From assembly GCA_963711595.1 (NCBI GenBank), contig CAVQER010000007.1:496001-560000 (forward strand): 64,000 bases of DNA, read 5' to 3'. The position numbers were made by a program, and so were the translations under genes. Below, one piece after another: positions 43,693 through 52,835 of this stretch (its first letter is position 1; each line of letters opens with the position of its first letter). The stretch comes from JAUSIF01 sp963711595 (GTDB lineage Bacteria > Pseudomonadota > Alphaproteobacteria > Rhizobiales > Xanthobacteraceae). The notes beneath the pieces were generated by a model that was not told the DNA's origin, did not search any database, and worked only from the letters and a program-made list of their open reading frames with translations.

Positions 43693-44340
43693 ATGTCGCT
43701 CGTTTCCCGGTTTTGGGCCTTTGCCCTCGGTGCGGCGGCGCTGTTAGTCGCCACGGCCGCGAACTCGCATCCGCATGTCATCGTCAAAGTGAAGAGCGAA
43801 CTCGTGTTCGCGGCCGATGGAGCGGTCTCCGCCGTACGCCATGCCTGGACCTTCGACGACATGTTCTCGGCGTTCGCGACGCAGGGACTCGACAAGAACA
43901 AGGACGGGAAATTTTCCCGGGAGGAGCTTGCCGAACTCGCTGAGGTCAACGTCACCTCGCTCAAGGAGTTCAACTATTTCAGCGTCGCAAAGAGTGGCGG
44001 CAGCGATATCGAGTTCGCGGAACCAACCGATTACTGGCTCGAAGCCGACAAGGATGCCGTTCTGACCCTCCACTTCACGCTCCCGATCAAATCCAAGATC
44101 GCGAAGTCCGGCCTCACGGTCGATGTATTCGACCCGACCTGGTTCGTGGACATTTCGCTCGCGGATGAGGCGCCGCTCAAGCTCGTTGGTGCGCCGGCGG
44201 GCTGCGCGGTAGAAGCGAAGAAGCCAACACCGCCCTCGGTCGGCTCCGGCAACCTGAGCGAATCGTTTTTCAACTCGCTTACCGCGTCGAGCCAGTTCGG
44301 CTCGCAGTTTGCCAGCCGCATCATCCTGACTTGCAAGTGA
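43693..44340 (+). CDS. DUF1007-family periplasmic protein, partner of NicO exporter
   Basis: 215 aa with signal peptide (residues 8-25, TAANSHPHV). Mature part opens HPHVIVKVKSELVF, as in all DUF1007 proteins, and carries the EF-hand-like calcium loop LDKNKDGKFSREEL near residue 66. AGGA ribosome site before ATG. Its stop overlaps the start of the NicO-like gene by one base. DUF1007 and NicO/RcnA genes are paired widely; a role in metal delivery or in gating the exporter is inferred from this pairing. Confidence 0.85.
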   Translation: MSLVSRFWAFALGAAALLVATAANSHPHVIVKVKSELVFAADGAVSAVRHAWTFDDMFSAFATQGLDKNKDGKFSREELAELAEVNVTSLKEFNYFSVAKSGGSDIEFAEPTDYWLEADKDAVLTLHFTLPIKSKIAKSGLTVDVFDPTWFVDISLADEAPLKLVGAPAGCAVEAKKPTPPSVGSGNLSESFFNSLTASSQFGSQFASRIILTCK

Positions 44341-45323
44341 TGTTCGTTCGACGGCCGGGCGTTCTCACGGTCGCGGCCGTGCTCGCAGGCGCGGCGGCGC
44401 TGGCGCTCGCGATTCCGGCGCTCGCGCAAACCCCCTTCGGGGTGCCGTCTCCGGCGGCGCCCACCGGCATCAGCGGTTGGATCTTTGCCGAGCAGGCGAA
44501 GTTCTTCCGGGCGCTGTCGAGTGCGATCCGGCAAGCGAAGGAAGACGGCAGCGCTGCCTACGGACTGATCTGGCTGTCATTCCTCTACGGAGTCTTTCAT
44601 GCCGCCGGTCCGGGACACGGTAAGGCGGTGATCTCCTCCTATCTTCTCGCCGACGGGTCCACGATCCCACGCGGGATCGCGCTGTCGGCCATCTCGGCGT
44701 TCGCGCAGGCGGTTACGGCGATTGCGCTCGTCAGTGTCGCCGCGGTCGCACTCGGGCTCACCGCGCGCGCGATGGGCGAGACCGTGCGCTGGCTCGAGCT
44801 TGCATCCTATGCGCTCATCATCGTGTTTGGAGTCGTGCTCGCCTGGCGCAAGGGACGCGACTTTTTCCGAGCCTATTTCGCGTGGAGCAGCGGCGCGCCC
44901 GCGCACGTTCATGCGGATCATTCCGGCCACGATCACGGCCACGACCATTCGCACGGCCCCGAGCCGGCCGAGTTGAAGGGACGGGGATGGCTCAAGAGAG
45001 GTCTAGCGGCCGTGATTGCGGTCGGCATGCGTCCGTGCTCGGGCGCGATACTCGTCCTCGTGTTCGCACTGTCGCAGGGGATCTTCCTTGTCGGCGTGGC
45101 CTCCACCTTCGCGATGGCGGTCGGTACCGCGATAACCGTCGCTGCAATTGCCGTCCTAGCGGTGGGGGCGAGAGGTCTCGCGTCCCGACTGACGAACACG
45201 AAGGCTGGTGCGGGGACGCTCATGTTGCGCGGCTTCGAGTTCGTCGCGTCAATTCTCGTGATCGCCGTTGGGGTGCTGCTGATGACCGGCTTTCTGGCCT
45301 CGGAGCGCATGTTTCCGGCCTAG
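44340..45323 (+). CDS. NicO/RcnA-like nickel-cobalt exporter
   Basis: 327 aa from ATG 44340. About seven membrane helices; YGVFHAAGPGHGKAVISSYL near residue 85 holds the GPGHGK motif of the NicO family, and the loop near residue 190 is His-rich (HVHADHSGHDHGHDHSHGPE), followed by GMRPCSGAILVLVFAL near 230, another NicO hallmark. The first 25 residues may be an uncleaved signal/first helix. Translation is coupled to DUF1007. Probably exports nickel or cobalt across the inner membrane. No RcnR-like repressor is next to it. Confidence 0.88.
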   Translation: MFVRRPGVLTVAAVLAGAAALALAIPALAQTPFGVPSPAAPTGISGWIFAEQAKFFRALSSAIRQAKEDGSAAYGLIWLSFLYGVFHAAGPGHGKAVISSYLLADGSTIPRGIALSAISAFAQAVTAIALVSVAAVALGLTARAMGETVRWLELASYALIIVFGVVLAWRKGRDFFRAYFAWSSGAPAHVHADHSGHDHGHDHSHGPEPAELKGRGWLKRGLAAVIAVGMRPCSGAILVLVFALSQGIFLVGVASTFAMAVGTAITVAAIAVLAVGARGLASRLTNTKAGAGTLMLRGFEFVASILVIAVGVLLMTGFLASERMFPA

Positions 45324-45363
45324 CCGCTTCGCGTCGGCATGAGCCGATGCGCTATAAACCCTC

Positions 45364-45882
45364 ATGCTCCGCCTCGCGGATCGCATCGATCAGTTCTCGA
45401 CGGCCGTCGGTCGCGCAATGGCGTGGCTCGTCCTTGTGGTCGTGGTGGTCCAGTTCGCCGTCGTAGTGCTTCGCTACGTATTCGGGCTGGGCTCAATCTG
45501 GCTTCAGGAATCGATTGTCTACGCCCATGCATTTGCGTTCCTGCTCGCGTCGGCGTGGGTCCTGAAAACCGGCGGGCACGTCCGGGTCGACGTGTTCTAC
45601 CGCGGGGCCACGGCGCGAACGCGCGCCTGGGTCGATCTCCTCGGCACGCTTTTCCTGCTGCTGCCGATGGCAGTGCTGATCCTCTCGCTGTCGTTGCCTT
45701 ATGCGGTTCGCGCCTGGACAGTCTTCGAGCGCTCGCAGGAAACTTCTGGTCTGCCGTCGGTCTTCCTGCTGAAAACCGCCATCCCTATGGCCGCGGCAAT
45801 GCTCATCATGCAGGGCTGCGCCCAGATTCTGCGCGCCGCCATGCTGCTCGAGGGCCCAAGCCGACGAACCCGGAAACGCTGA
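45364..45882 (+). CDS. dctQ: TRAP transporter small permease subunit (DctQ type)
   Basis: 172 aa with four membrane helices and the DctQ helix-2 pattern VFGLGSIWLQESIVYAHAFAFLL near residue 39. It associates with the large permease gene that follows 3 bases later. No periplasmic DctP-type binding protein gene is in the flanking DNA, so the binding protein must be encoded elsewhere. Substrates of this subtype are often mannitol- or chloroaromatic-type carboxylates, by family annotation only. Confidence 0.87.
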   Translation: MLRLADRIDQFSTAVGRAMAWLVLVVVVVQFAVVVLRYVFGLGSIWLQESIVYAHAFAFLLASAWVLKTGGHVRVDVFYRGATARTRAWVDLLGTLFLLLPMAVLILSLSLPYAVRAWTVFERSQETSGLPSVFLLKTAIPMAAAMLIMQGCAQILRAAMLLEGPSRRTRKR

Positions 45883-45885
45883 GCC

Positions 45886-47286
45886 GTGACCCTCGGCGAG
45901 CTTCTCGATGTCCTGATGTTCGTAGCGGTCCTCGGGCTGCTGCTTGCCGGTTACCCGGTTGCGTTCGTGCTTGGCGGTACGGCGATCCTTTTCGCATTCG
46001 TCGGCCACCTGCTCGGCGCGTTCGATCTCTGGCTGCTGCAGGCACTGCCGCAGCGCATCTACGGCCTGATGACGAACGAGGTCCTGATTGCGATCCCCCT
46101 CTTTGTCTTCATGGGCACGATGCTCGAACGCTCCAAGGTCGCGGAAGACCTGCTCGACACCGTGGGCCGAATGCTCGGGCGCGTGCCGGGCGGGCTCGCC
46201 TATGCGGTGACGGTCGTCGGCGCGCTGCTCGGAGCTTCTACGGGGGTCGTCGGAGCGACCGCGGTGACCATGGGATTAATAACGCTGCCGGCAATGCTGA
46301 ATGCCGGTTACGACAAGCGTTTCGCGTGCGGCTCGGTGGCGGCGGCCGCAACGCTCACGCAGATCATTCCTCCGGCGACGGTGCTCGTCGTGCTCGGAGA
46401 TCAGCTCGGCATCGCCTATCAGCAGGCACAGCTTGCGCGCGGCAATCTGGCGCCCGACGCGGTCACCGTCGGCGATTTGTTCGCGGGCGCCCTGATTCCG
46501 GGGCTGGTTCTGACCGGCATGTATCTGATCTATCAGGGCGGCGTCGCCGCACTTACGCCGGACCGCGTGCCTCCTCTTGCCGCTCGACGCGGCCGCGGCG
46601 CGACGTGGAGCGAGCTTCTGCGCGTGCTCATCGCGCCGCTCGTGCTCATCCTTGCGGTACTCGGTTCGATTCTCGCCGGCATCGCAACGCCCACCGAGGC
46701 CGCCGCCGTGGGTGCCGTCGGCGCCTTGGCGCTCGCTGCGCGCCGGGTAGCGCGCGGCGGGAAGAGCGAATTTGCAAGCGTTCTGCGCGGTGCCTTGGAA
46801 GCCACCCTGCAGCTCACAGCCATGATTTTCGCGATCCTGATCGGCGCCACCGTGTTCAGCCTGGTGTTTCGGGGGTTCGGCGGCGACGACATGGTCCATC
46901 GCGCGCTCGCCGATCTTCCGGGTGGCGCGAACTCGGCGGTTTTCATCGTCATGGTCGCGATATTCCTTCTCGGTTTCTTTCTCGATTTTTTTGAGATCGT
47001 CTTCATCATCGTGCCGGTCGTTGCGCCCGTGCTGCTGCAGATGGAAGGCGTCGATCCGGTCTGGCTCGGTGTCATGATGGCGGTGAATCTCCAGACCTCG
47101 TTCATGCACCCACCGCTTGGCGCAACGTTGTTCTATCTGCGCAGTGTCGCGCCGCCCTCGGTAAAAACGACCGATCTTTATCTCGGCATCATTCCGTTCG
47201 TGGTGATTCAGCTGGTCGCGCTTGTCGTGCTCTGGTACTGGCCCGGCCTTGCGACGTGGCTGCCGCGGCTGCTCTATGGGTTGTGA
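45886..47286 (+). CDS. dctM: TRAP transporter large permease subunit (DctM type)
   Basis: 466 aa from GTG 45886. Around 12 membrane helices; IPLFVFMGTMLERSKVAEDLL near residue 65, GGLAYAVTVVGALLGASTGVVGATAVTMG near 105, and the late HPPLGATLFYLRSVAP near 406 are DctM landmarks. Sodium-driven uptake with DctQ and an external binding protein. It is followed 7 bases later by an SDR gene, whose enzyme may act on the imported compound. Confidence 0.92.
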   Translation: MTLGELLDVLMFVAVLGLLLAGYPVAFVLGGTAILFAFVGHLLGAFDLWLLQALPQRIYGLMTNEVLIAIPLFVFMGTMLERSKVAEDLLDTVGRMLGRVPGGLAYAVTVVGALLGASTGVVGATAVTMGLITLPAMLNAGYDKRFACGSVAAAATLTQIIPPATVLVVLGDQLGIAYQQAQLARGNLAPDAVTVGDLFAGALIPGLVLTGMYLIYQGGVAALTPDRVPPLAARRGRGATWSELLRVLIAPLVLILAVLGSILAGIATPTEAAAVGAVGALALAARRVARGGKSEFASVLRGALEATLQLTAMIFAILIGATVFSLVFRGFGGDDMVHRALADLPGGANSAVFIVMVAIFLLGFFLDFFEIVFIIVPVVAPVLLQMEGVDPVWLGVMMAVNLQTSFMHPPLGATLFYLRSVAPPSVKTTDLYLGIIPFVVIQLVALVVLWYWPGLATWLPRLLYGL

Positions 47287-47293
47287 GGAGAAA

Positions 47294-48064
47294 ATGGATT
47301 CCAGCAAGATTTTCCGTCTCGATGGTCAGGTGGCGCTGGTAACGGGCGCTTCGAGCGGCCTTGGTGTGCGATTTGCGGAGGTCGCGGCGGCAAACGGAGC
47401 CAGCGTGATGCTGGTCGCGCGGCGGGGTGACCGGCTGCAAACGCTGCGCACCAAGATCGAGAAGGCGGGAGGACGCGCGGCCGTCGCCGAGGCGGACGTC
47501 ACCGATCGCAGGGCCGTCGCGCGCGCGTTCGATGCGGCGGAGAAAGCCTTCGGTACCGTGACCCTGCTCGTGAACAATGCCGGTGTCGCCCACGCCGATC
47601 GCGCACTCGATCTCCCGGAGGAAGGGTGGCGGCGCGTGCTGGATACGAATCTGGACGCTGTTTTCTTCACGGCGCAGGAGGCCGCACGCCGAATGCTCGC
47701 GGCAGGCAAGCGCGGCTCCATCGTCAATATCGCGTCGATCCTGGGTCTCGGCGTCGCGAAAGGATCAATCGCCTACGCAGTGGCGAAGGCGGCCGTAGTG
47801 CAGATTACCAAAGCGCTCGCGCTGGAACTCGCGTTCAAGGGCGTCCGCGTCAACGCGATCGCACCGGGGTTCGTGGTCACGGAGATCAACCGCGAGTTCC
47901 TCGCGACGCGATCCGACATGACCCGCCACATTCCGATCGGCCGTTTCGGCGAGGAAAGCGATCTCGACGGCGCGTTCCTGCTGCTCGCCTCTGACGCGGG
48001 CCGCTACATGGCCGGTGCCGTGATCGTGGTGGACGGCGGACAGATCCTCGCAATTCCCGGCTAG
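47294..48064 (+). CDS. Short-chain dehydrogenase/reductase
   Basis: 256 aa from ATG 47294 (GAGGAG upstream). Classical SDR: ALVTGASSGLGVRFAE near residue 15, LLVNNAGVAH near 93, Ser in IVNIASILGLG near 144, and the active site YAVAK near 158. C-terminal GAVIVVDGGQ ends the fold. NAD(P)-dependent oxidation or reduction of a small alcohol or ketone. Likely in the TRAP operon. Its TAG stop shares a CTAG palindrome with the stop of the convergent YeeE/YedE gene. Confidence 0.92.
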   Translation: MDSSKIFRLDGQVALVTGASSGLGVRFAEVAAANGASVMLVARRGDRLQTLRTKIEKAGGRAAVAEADVTDRRAVARAFDAAEKAFGTVTLLVNNAGVAHADRALDLPEEGWRRVLDTNLDAVFFTAQEAARRMLAAGKRGSIVNIASILGLGVAKGSIAYAVAKAAVVQITKALALELAFKGVRVNAIAPGFVVTEINREFLATRSDMTRHIPIGRFGEESDLDGAFLLLASDAGRYMAGAVIVVDGGQILAIPG

Positions 48065-48504
48065 GTCTCGTCGAGGACGGGCGATACGGGAGTTTGGCGG
48101 CGCCACCAATCCAGGCCGATCATTCCGACGGCCATGGCCGCGACGAACGCGATGATCTGCGGCATCAGGGTTGCAAGATTTGCGATCGCCGGCCCCGGGC
48201 ACAATCCGACGAGACCCCAGCCGACGCCGAAGAGGGCTGACCCTCCGACAACCGAAGCATCAATGTCGGCGCGCGCGGGCCAGCGAAAATGCGCCGCAAC
48301 GAGCGGGCGCGTGCGGGCGCGCGCGAAATAGAAGCCCGGTGCAGCAACGATCAGTGCGCCGGCCATGACGAAAGCGAGCGTCGGGTCCCATCTTCCGAGA
48401 ACGTCGAGGAAGCCGAGCACCCGCGCAGGCTGCGTCATTTCGGAGATCACGAGACCGATGCCGAAAATGAAGCCAGTGAGCAGGCCGCCGAGGAGCATCG
48501 CCAT
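48061..48504 (-). CDS. YeeE/YedE-family half-transporter (DUF6691-type, second half)
   Basis: 147 aa, four membrane helices. GIGLVISEMTQPARVLGFLDVLG near residue 15 and the Cys motif GVGWGLVGLCPGPAIANL near 94 are conserved in the C-terminal halves of split YeeE/YedE proteins. Together with the upstream gene it reconstitutes one full YeeE-type channel, a thiosulfate or sulfur-compound carrier. The genes are 3 bases apart. Many such pairs are under a BigR-type repressor, but no regulator is adjacent here. Confidence 0.85.
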   Translation of the reverse strand: MAMLLGGLLTGFIFGIGLVISEMTQPARVLGFLDVLGRWDPTLAFVMAGALIVAAPGFYFARARTRPLVAAHFRWPARADIDASVVGGSALFGVGWGLVGLCPGPAIANLATLMPQIIAFVAAMAVGMIGLDWWRRQTPVSPVLDET

Positions 48505-48507
48505 GGC

Positions 48508-48933
48508 TCAGGCCCCGATGCCGTGGCGCACGATTGCGACGACGACGGCGGCTGTCGCGACGAAAACGCAGGTGGCAACGATCGAGCGCGGTGAGAAACG
48601 CGCCATGCCGCAAATGCCATGACCTGACGTGCAGCCCCCGGCTAACCGGGTTCCGACGCCGACCAGCAGTCCCGCGCCGAGAATCACGGCCCAACTCTTC
48701 GGCATATCGGGAATCTGCATCGGTCGGCCGGCCGCGGCGACCGCAAGCGGAGCCGCGATCAATCCAGCCAGAAACGCTGCACGCCAGCCGAGTTCCGCGG
48801 TGCCAGCGCCGAGAAGATCGCCAAAGATGCCGCTGATCCCGGCGATACGGCCGTTCAGCAGCAGCAGAAGCGAGGCCGCGATGCCGATTAGCGCGCCGCC
48901 GATCAGTGCCGGGACCGGATCGAATGGGGCCAT
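48508..48933 (-). CDS. YeeE/YedE-family half-transporter (first half)
   Basis: 141 aa, four or so membrane helices. IGIAASLLLLLNGRIAGISGIFGD near residue 17 and the Cys-containing GVGTRLAGGCTSGHGICGMAR near 92, the typical first-half motif with the central Cys that handles thiosulfate in YeeE. Partner of the gene at 48061-48504. Ribosome site weak. It diverges from the indolepyruvate oxidoreductase gene across a 231-base gap in which I see no further gene. Confidence 0.87.
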   Translation of the reverse strand: MAPFDPVPALIGGALIGIAASLLLLLNGRIAGISGIFGDLLGAGTAELGWRAAFLAGLIAAPLAVAAAGRPMQIPDMPKSWAVILGAGLLVGVGTRLAGGCTSGHGICGMARFSPRSIVATCVFVATAAVVVAIVRHGIGA

Positions 48934-49164
48934 TGGGTCACCATCTTAAGCAAGCGAGTGGATGAGGGCAGGATAGCAGGGGCGCGGAGTGTGCGTTGCG
49001 CCAAAGTGCGTAAACGCCCGCCGCCGTGCAATTTTTCGTCAACTGCCCGACGGATAACGAAATTGCGCGGGGCATGAGGCTATGCGACTTTCTCGCTAAC
49101 AGCCGCGTGAGTCCGTCCTTACATGGGGGCCGGGCACTGGCCGCAAAAGGCGGCGGAGAATGCG

Positions 49165-52100
49165 ATGACGCTGAAGTCGGTCCAAATCGACGATAAATAC
49201 GACCTGGAAAAGAGCCCGGTCTTCGTCACCGGCTACCAGGCCTTGATCCGCCTTTGTCTGATGCAGAAGGAGCGGGACCGGCGCGCCGGGTTGAATACGG
49301 CCGGTTACGTCTCTGGTTATCGCGGCTCGCCGCTGGGCGGACTCGACCAGCAGTTCATTCGGGCGAAGCCATACCTCGAGAAATATGACGTCGTGTTCCA
49401 GGCCGGACTGAACGAGGACCTCGCGGCCACGGCTTTGTGGGGCACCCAGCAGGCTGAGCTTCGCGGCGAAGGCAAGTTCGAAGGCGTGTTCGGGATCTGG
49501 TACGGCAAAGGCCCCGGCGTCGATCGGACCGGCGACGTATTCCGCCACGCGAATCTTGCAGGTACGGCGAAGAATGGCGGCGTGCTTGCCCTGATGGGTG
49601 ATGACCACACGGCGGAATCATCCACAACCGCGCACCAGACCGAATTCAACTTCGTCGATCTCTGCATTCCGATTCTCAATCCGGCGGGCGCGCAGGAGAT
49701 CCTCGACTACGGTCTCTACGGTTGGGCCATGTCGCGCTTCTGCGGTTCGTGGGCCGCGTTGAAGTGCGTGCACGAGACGGTGGAATCGACCGCCGTCATC
49801 GACGGCAGCGTCGATCGCGTGAAGATCGAGATCCCGACCGATTTCCGCATGCCGGAAGGCGGGCTAAACATCCGCCTCGTCGATACGATCCTCGGCCAGG
49901 AAGCGCGACTGCACGATTACAAACGCGACGCGATGCTGGCTTTCGTGCGCGCGAACAAGCTTAATCGCTGGATTACGTCCGGCGGGCGCACGCCGAAAAT
50001 CGGCATTGCGACCGTGGGCAAGTCCTATCTCGATGTGCGGCAAGCACTCGATGTGCTCGGCATCGACGAGGTGAAGTGCAACGACCTCGGCATCCGCATT
50101 TTCAAGGTTGCGTGCCCGTATCCGTTGTCACGGCAGGAACTCGCGGAGTTCGCGGCCGGACTCGATCTCATCATTGTCGTCGAAGAGAAGCGCTCGCTCA
50201 TCGAAGTACAGGTGCGTGAAGAACTTTACGGGACCGCGAATCAGCCGGTCTGCATCGGCAAGAAGGATGAGCAGGGAAACTGGCTGTTCCCGATCAAGGG
50301 TGCGCTTGACCCGAACGATATTGCAATCTGCATCGGCGAGCGCTTGCAGAAATACGGGCGGAACGAGGAATTGGCGAATCATGTCGCGCAGCTGAAAGAC
50401 GCGCAACGCACGATGGCTGAGACCACGAATATCGCGACCCGCGATCCGTACTTCTGCGCTGGATGCCCGCACAATACGTCGACGGTCGTGCCTGCCGGCA
50501 TGCGCGCATATGCCGGTATCGGGTGTCACTTCATGGCGCAGTGGATGGACCGCAACACGCTCGGCTTTACCCACATGGGCGGCGAGGGTGCGAACTGGAT
50601 CGGCGAGGCGCCGTTCTCCCAGCGCGGCCACGTGTTCCAGAATCTCGGCGACGGCACCTACAATCATTCGGGTTATCTCGCCATCCGTGCCGCGATCGCC
50701 TCCGGCGTGAACATGACCTACAAGATTCTGTTCAATGACGCGGTCGCAATGACCGGCGGTCAGAAGAACGACGGCGGGCTCGACGTGCCGATGATCGCGC
50801 GGCAGGTCGCAGCCGAAGGCGCGAGGAAGGTCGTCGTCGTCACCGACGAGCCGTGGAAATACTCAAAAGACACGGACTGGCCGAAAGGCGTCACGACCCA
50901 TCACCGCGATCAGTTGAACGAAGTGCAGTCGTCGCTCGCGGAGATCCCCGGCGTCACGGTCCTGATCTACGACCAGACCTGCGCCGCCGAGAAGCGCCGC
51001 CGGCGCAAGCGCGGCGCGTTCCCCGATCCGGAAAAACGCATCATTATCAATGAGTTGGTTTGCGAGGGGTGCGGTGACTGCGGAGTGCAGTCGAACTGCG
51101 TTGCGATCCAGCCACTGGAAACCGAATGGGGCCGCAAGCGCGAGATCGATCAATCCTCGTGCAACAAGGACTATTCGTGTCTCAAGGGTTTCTGCCCAGC
51201 CCTCGTGACCGTGCACGGCGCCAAGCTGAAGAAGCCCGAGCCGCCGGAATTGCCGAGCTCGATGCCGGCGCTGCCGGAGCCGACGCTTCCGGCGATCGAC
51301 CAGACCTACGGCATCATCGTCACCGGGATCGGCGGGACCGGAGTCGTGACGATCGGCGCGCTCATCGGCATGGCGGCGCACCTCGATGGGAAGGCGTGCG
51401 GAATCGTCGACATGGCCGGCCTTGCACAAAAGGGCGGGGCGGTGCTTTCGCACATCCGCATCGCCAACAGGGCTGAGGACATTCACGCGATCCGCGTGCC
51501 CGCGCGCGGGGCGGATTTGATCCTTGCCTGCGATATTGTCGTGGCCGGCGGAAAGAAGGTGCTCGGCGCGATGAAGCCGGGCGCGACCAAGGTGGTCGCA
51601 AATACGCACGAGATGTTGCCCGGCCAGTTCACGCGCAACGCCGACTACTCACTGCCGACGGAACGCATCAAGCGGGCGATCGTTTCCGCCGCAGGGCAAG
51701 AGCAGGTTCGCTTCGTTCACGCGACACGCCTCGCGACCGACCTGTTCGGCGTGTCGCTCGCGCAGAACGTATTCCTCGTCGGCTATGCGTATCAGCTCGG
51801 AGCGCTGCCGGTGACGGCCGAAGCCATTCTGCGCGCAATCGAATTGAACCGTGAGGCGGTGGAGCTGAACAAGAAGGCTTTCGAGTGGGGCCGCCGGGCC
51901 GCCGTCGATCTCGGCGCGGTCGAGGCACTTGCAAAACCCGCGGAAGTTTCGACCGACGCGCGGCGGCTTTCGATTTCGCTCGACGAGATGATCGAGCGGC
52001 GCGTCGCGTTTCTCACGGATTATCAGAGCGCTTCCTATGCCGCGCGGTATCGCGAGCTTGTGGAGCGGACGCGCGCGGCCAAGTCGGCGCGCGTGCCGGA

Positions 52101-52653
52101 AGGTAATGCATTGGCGGAGTCAGTCGCGCGCAACCTGTTCAAGCTGATGGCATACAAGGACGAGTACGAAGTGGCGCGGCTCTATACCGACGGATCGTTC
52201 GCCCAGCAGGTGGCCACGGCCTTCGATGGCGATGCGCGGCTCGAATTCCACCTTGCGCCGCCGCTGCTGTCCAAGGCCGACCCGGCGACGGGGCGTCCGA
52301 AGAAGATCAGTTTCGGCGCATGGATGATGAGCGCCTTCCGGGTGCTCGCACGCTTCCGATTTCTGCGCGGCACGCCGCTCGATCCGTTCGGCTACTCGGC
52401 CGAGCGGCGCGTCGAACGCGGTTTGATCCGTGACTATGGCGTGCTGCTGGCCGAACTGATTGCGGACCTGACGCCGCAAAACCACGCACTTGCGGTGGCG
52501 ATCGCTTCCATCCCGGAAAAAATCCGGGGATTCGGGCCGGTCAAGGAACGGCACCTCATCGCGGCCAAGGCCGAGGAAGCGGAGCTTCTCACGCGATTCC
52601 GCTCCAAACCGGGGGCCGGCGAGGTCGTTCTTTCTGCGGCTGCCGCTGAGTAA
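49165..52653 (+). CDS. Indolepyruvate ferredoxin oxidoreductase, fused alpha-gamma type
   Basis: 1162 aa from ATG 49165, chosen for GGAG 6 nt upstream. Domain order: pyrimidine-binding domain from residue 15 (SPVFVTGYQALIRL, GYVSGYRGSPLGGLD), CAGCPHNTS near 431 and TPP/Mg site following, then two Cys clusters for 4Fe-4S centres (CEGCGDCGVQSNC near 633; CNKDYSCLKGFCP near 665), then the gamma domain GIGGTGVVTIGALIGM near 720. It decarboxylates aryl-pyruvates from aromatic amino acids to aryl-acetyl-CoA, passing electrons to ferredoxin. The aerobic Rhizobiales type is a single long chain, as here. It heads the cluster that contains two CoA ligases and a Liv-type importer. Confidence 0.94.
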   Translation: MTLKSVQIDDKYDLEKSPVFVTGYQALIRLCLMQKERDRRAGLNTAGYVSGYRGSPLGGLDQQFIRAKPYLEKYDVVFQAGLNEDLAATALWGTQQAELRGEGKFEGVFGIWYGKGPGVDRTGDVFRHANLAGTAKNGGVLALMGDDHTAESSTTAHQTEFNFVDLCIPILNPAGAQEILDYGLYGWAMSRFCGSWAALKCVHETVESTAVIDGSVDRVKIEIPTDFRMPEGGLNIRLVDTILGQEARLHDYKRDAMLAFVRANKLNRWITSGGRTPKIGIATVGKSYLDVRQALDVLGIDEVKCNDLGIRIFKVACPYPLSRQELAEFAAGLDLIIVVEEKRSLIEVQVREELYGTANQPVCIGKKDEQGNWLFPIKGALDPNDIAICIGERLQKYGRNEELANHVAQLKDAQRTMAETTNIATRDPYFCAGCPHNTSTVVPAGMRAYAGIGCHFMAQWMDRNTLGFTHMGGEGANWIGEAPFSQRGHVFQNLGDGTYNHSGYLAIRAAIASGVNMTYKILFNDAVAMTGGQKNDGGLDVPMIARQVAAEGARKVVVVTDEPWKYSKDTDWPKGVTTHHRDQLNEVQSSLAEIPGVTVLIYDQTCAAEKRRRRKRGAFPDPEKRIIINELVCEGCGDCGVQSNCVAIQPLETEWGRKREIDQSSCNKDYSCLKGFCPALVTVHGAKLKKPEPPELPSSMPALPEPTLPAIDQTYGIIVTGIGGTGVVTIGALIGMAAHLDGKACGIVDMAGLAQKGGAVLSHIRIANRAEDIHAIRVPARGADLILACDIVVAGGKKVLGAMKPGATKVVANTHEMLPGQFTRNADYSLPTERIKRAIVSAAGQEQVRFVHATRLATDLFGVSLAQNVFLVGYAYQLGALPVTAEAILRAIELNREAVELNKKAFEWGRRAAVDLGAVEALAKPAEVSTDARRLSISLDEMIERRVAFLTDYQSASYAARYRELVERTRAAKSARVPEGNALAESVARNLFKLMAYKDEYEVARLYTDGSFAQQVATAFDGDARLEFHLAPPLLSKADPATGRPKKISFGAWMMSAFRVLARFRFLRGTPLDPFGYSAERRVERGLIRDYGVLLAELIADLTPQNHALAVAIASIPEKIRGFGPVKERHLIAAKAEEAELLTRFRSKPGAGEVVLSAAAAE

Positions 52654-52835
52654 GGTCCTTTGCCTTCGTTGAGGCACCGTTCCGCTGCGCGGACCGACGC
52701 CGTTTCGGGGTCTTCCATAGGGCTAAGGGACGGCTTGCGGCCCGGCGCTTTCGTTGGAAATCTGTATATTACGAGCAAGCCTCGAAATAAGAGGCGGCAA
52801 CAACCTGGCCATCTGGCCGACAGGGGAGAAACGGC

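Noticed and set aside
52735..52770. TATATT at 52765-52770 as a -10 box for the ligase-liv operon.
   Set aside because: No acceptable -35 element is at the right spacing, so I do not list it as a promoter.
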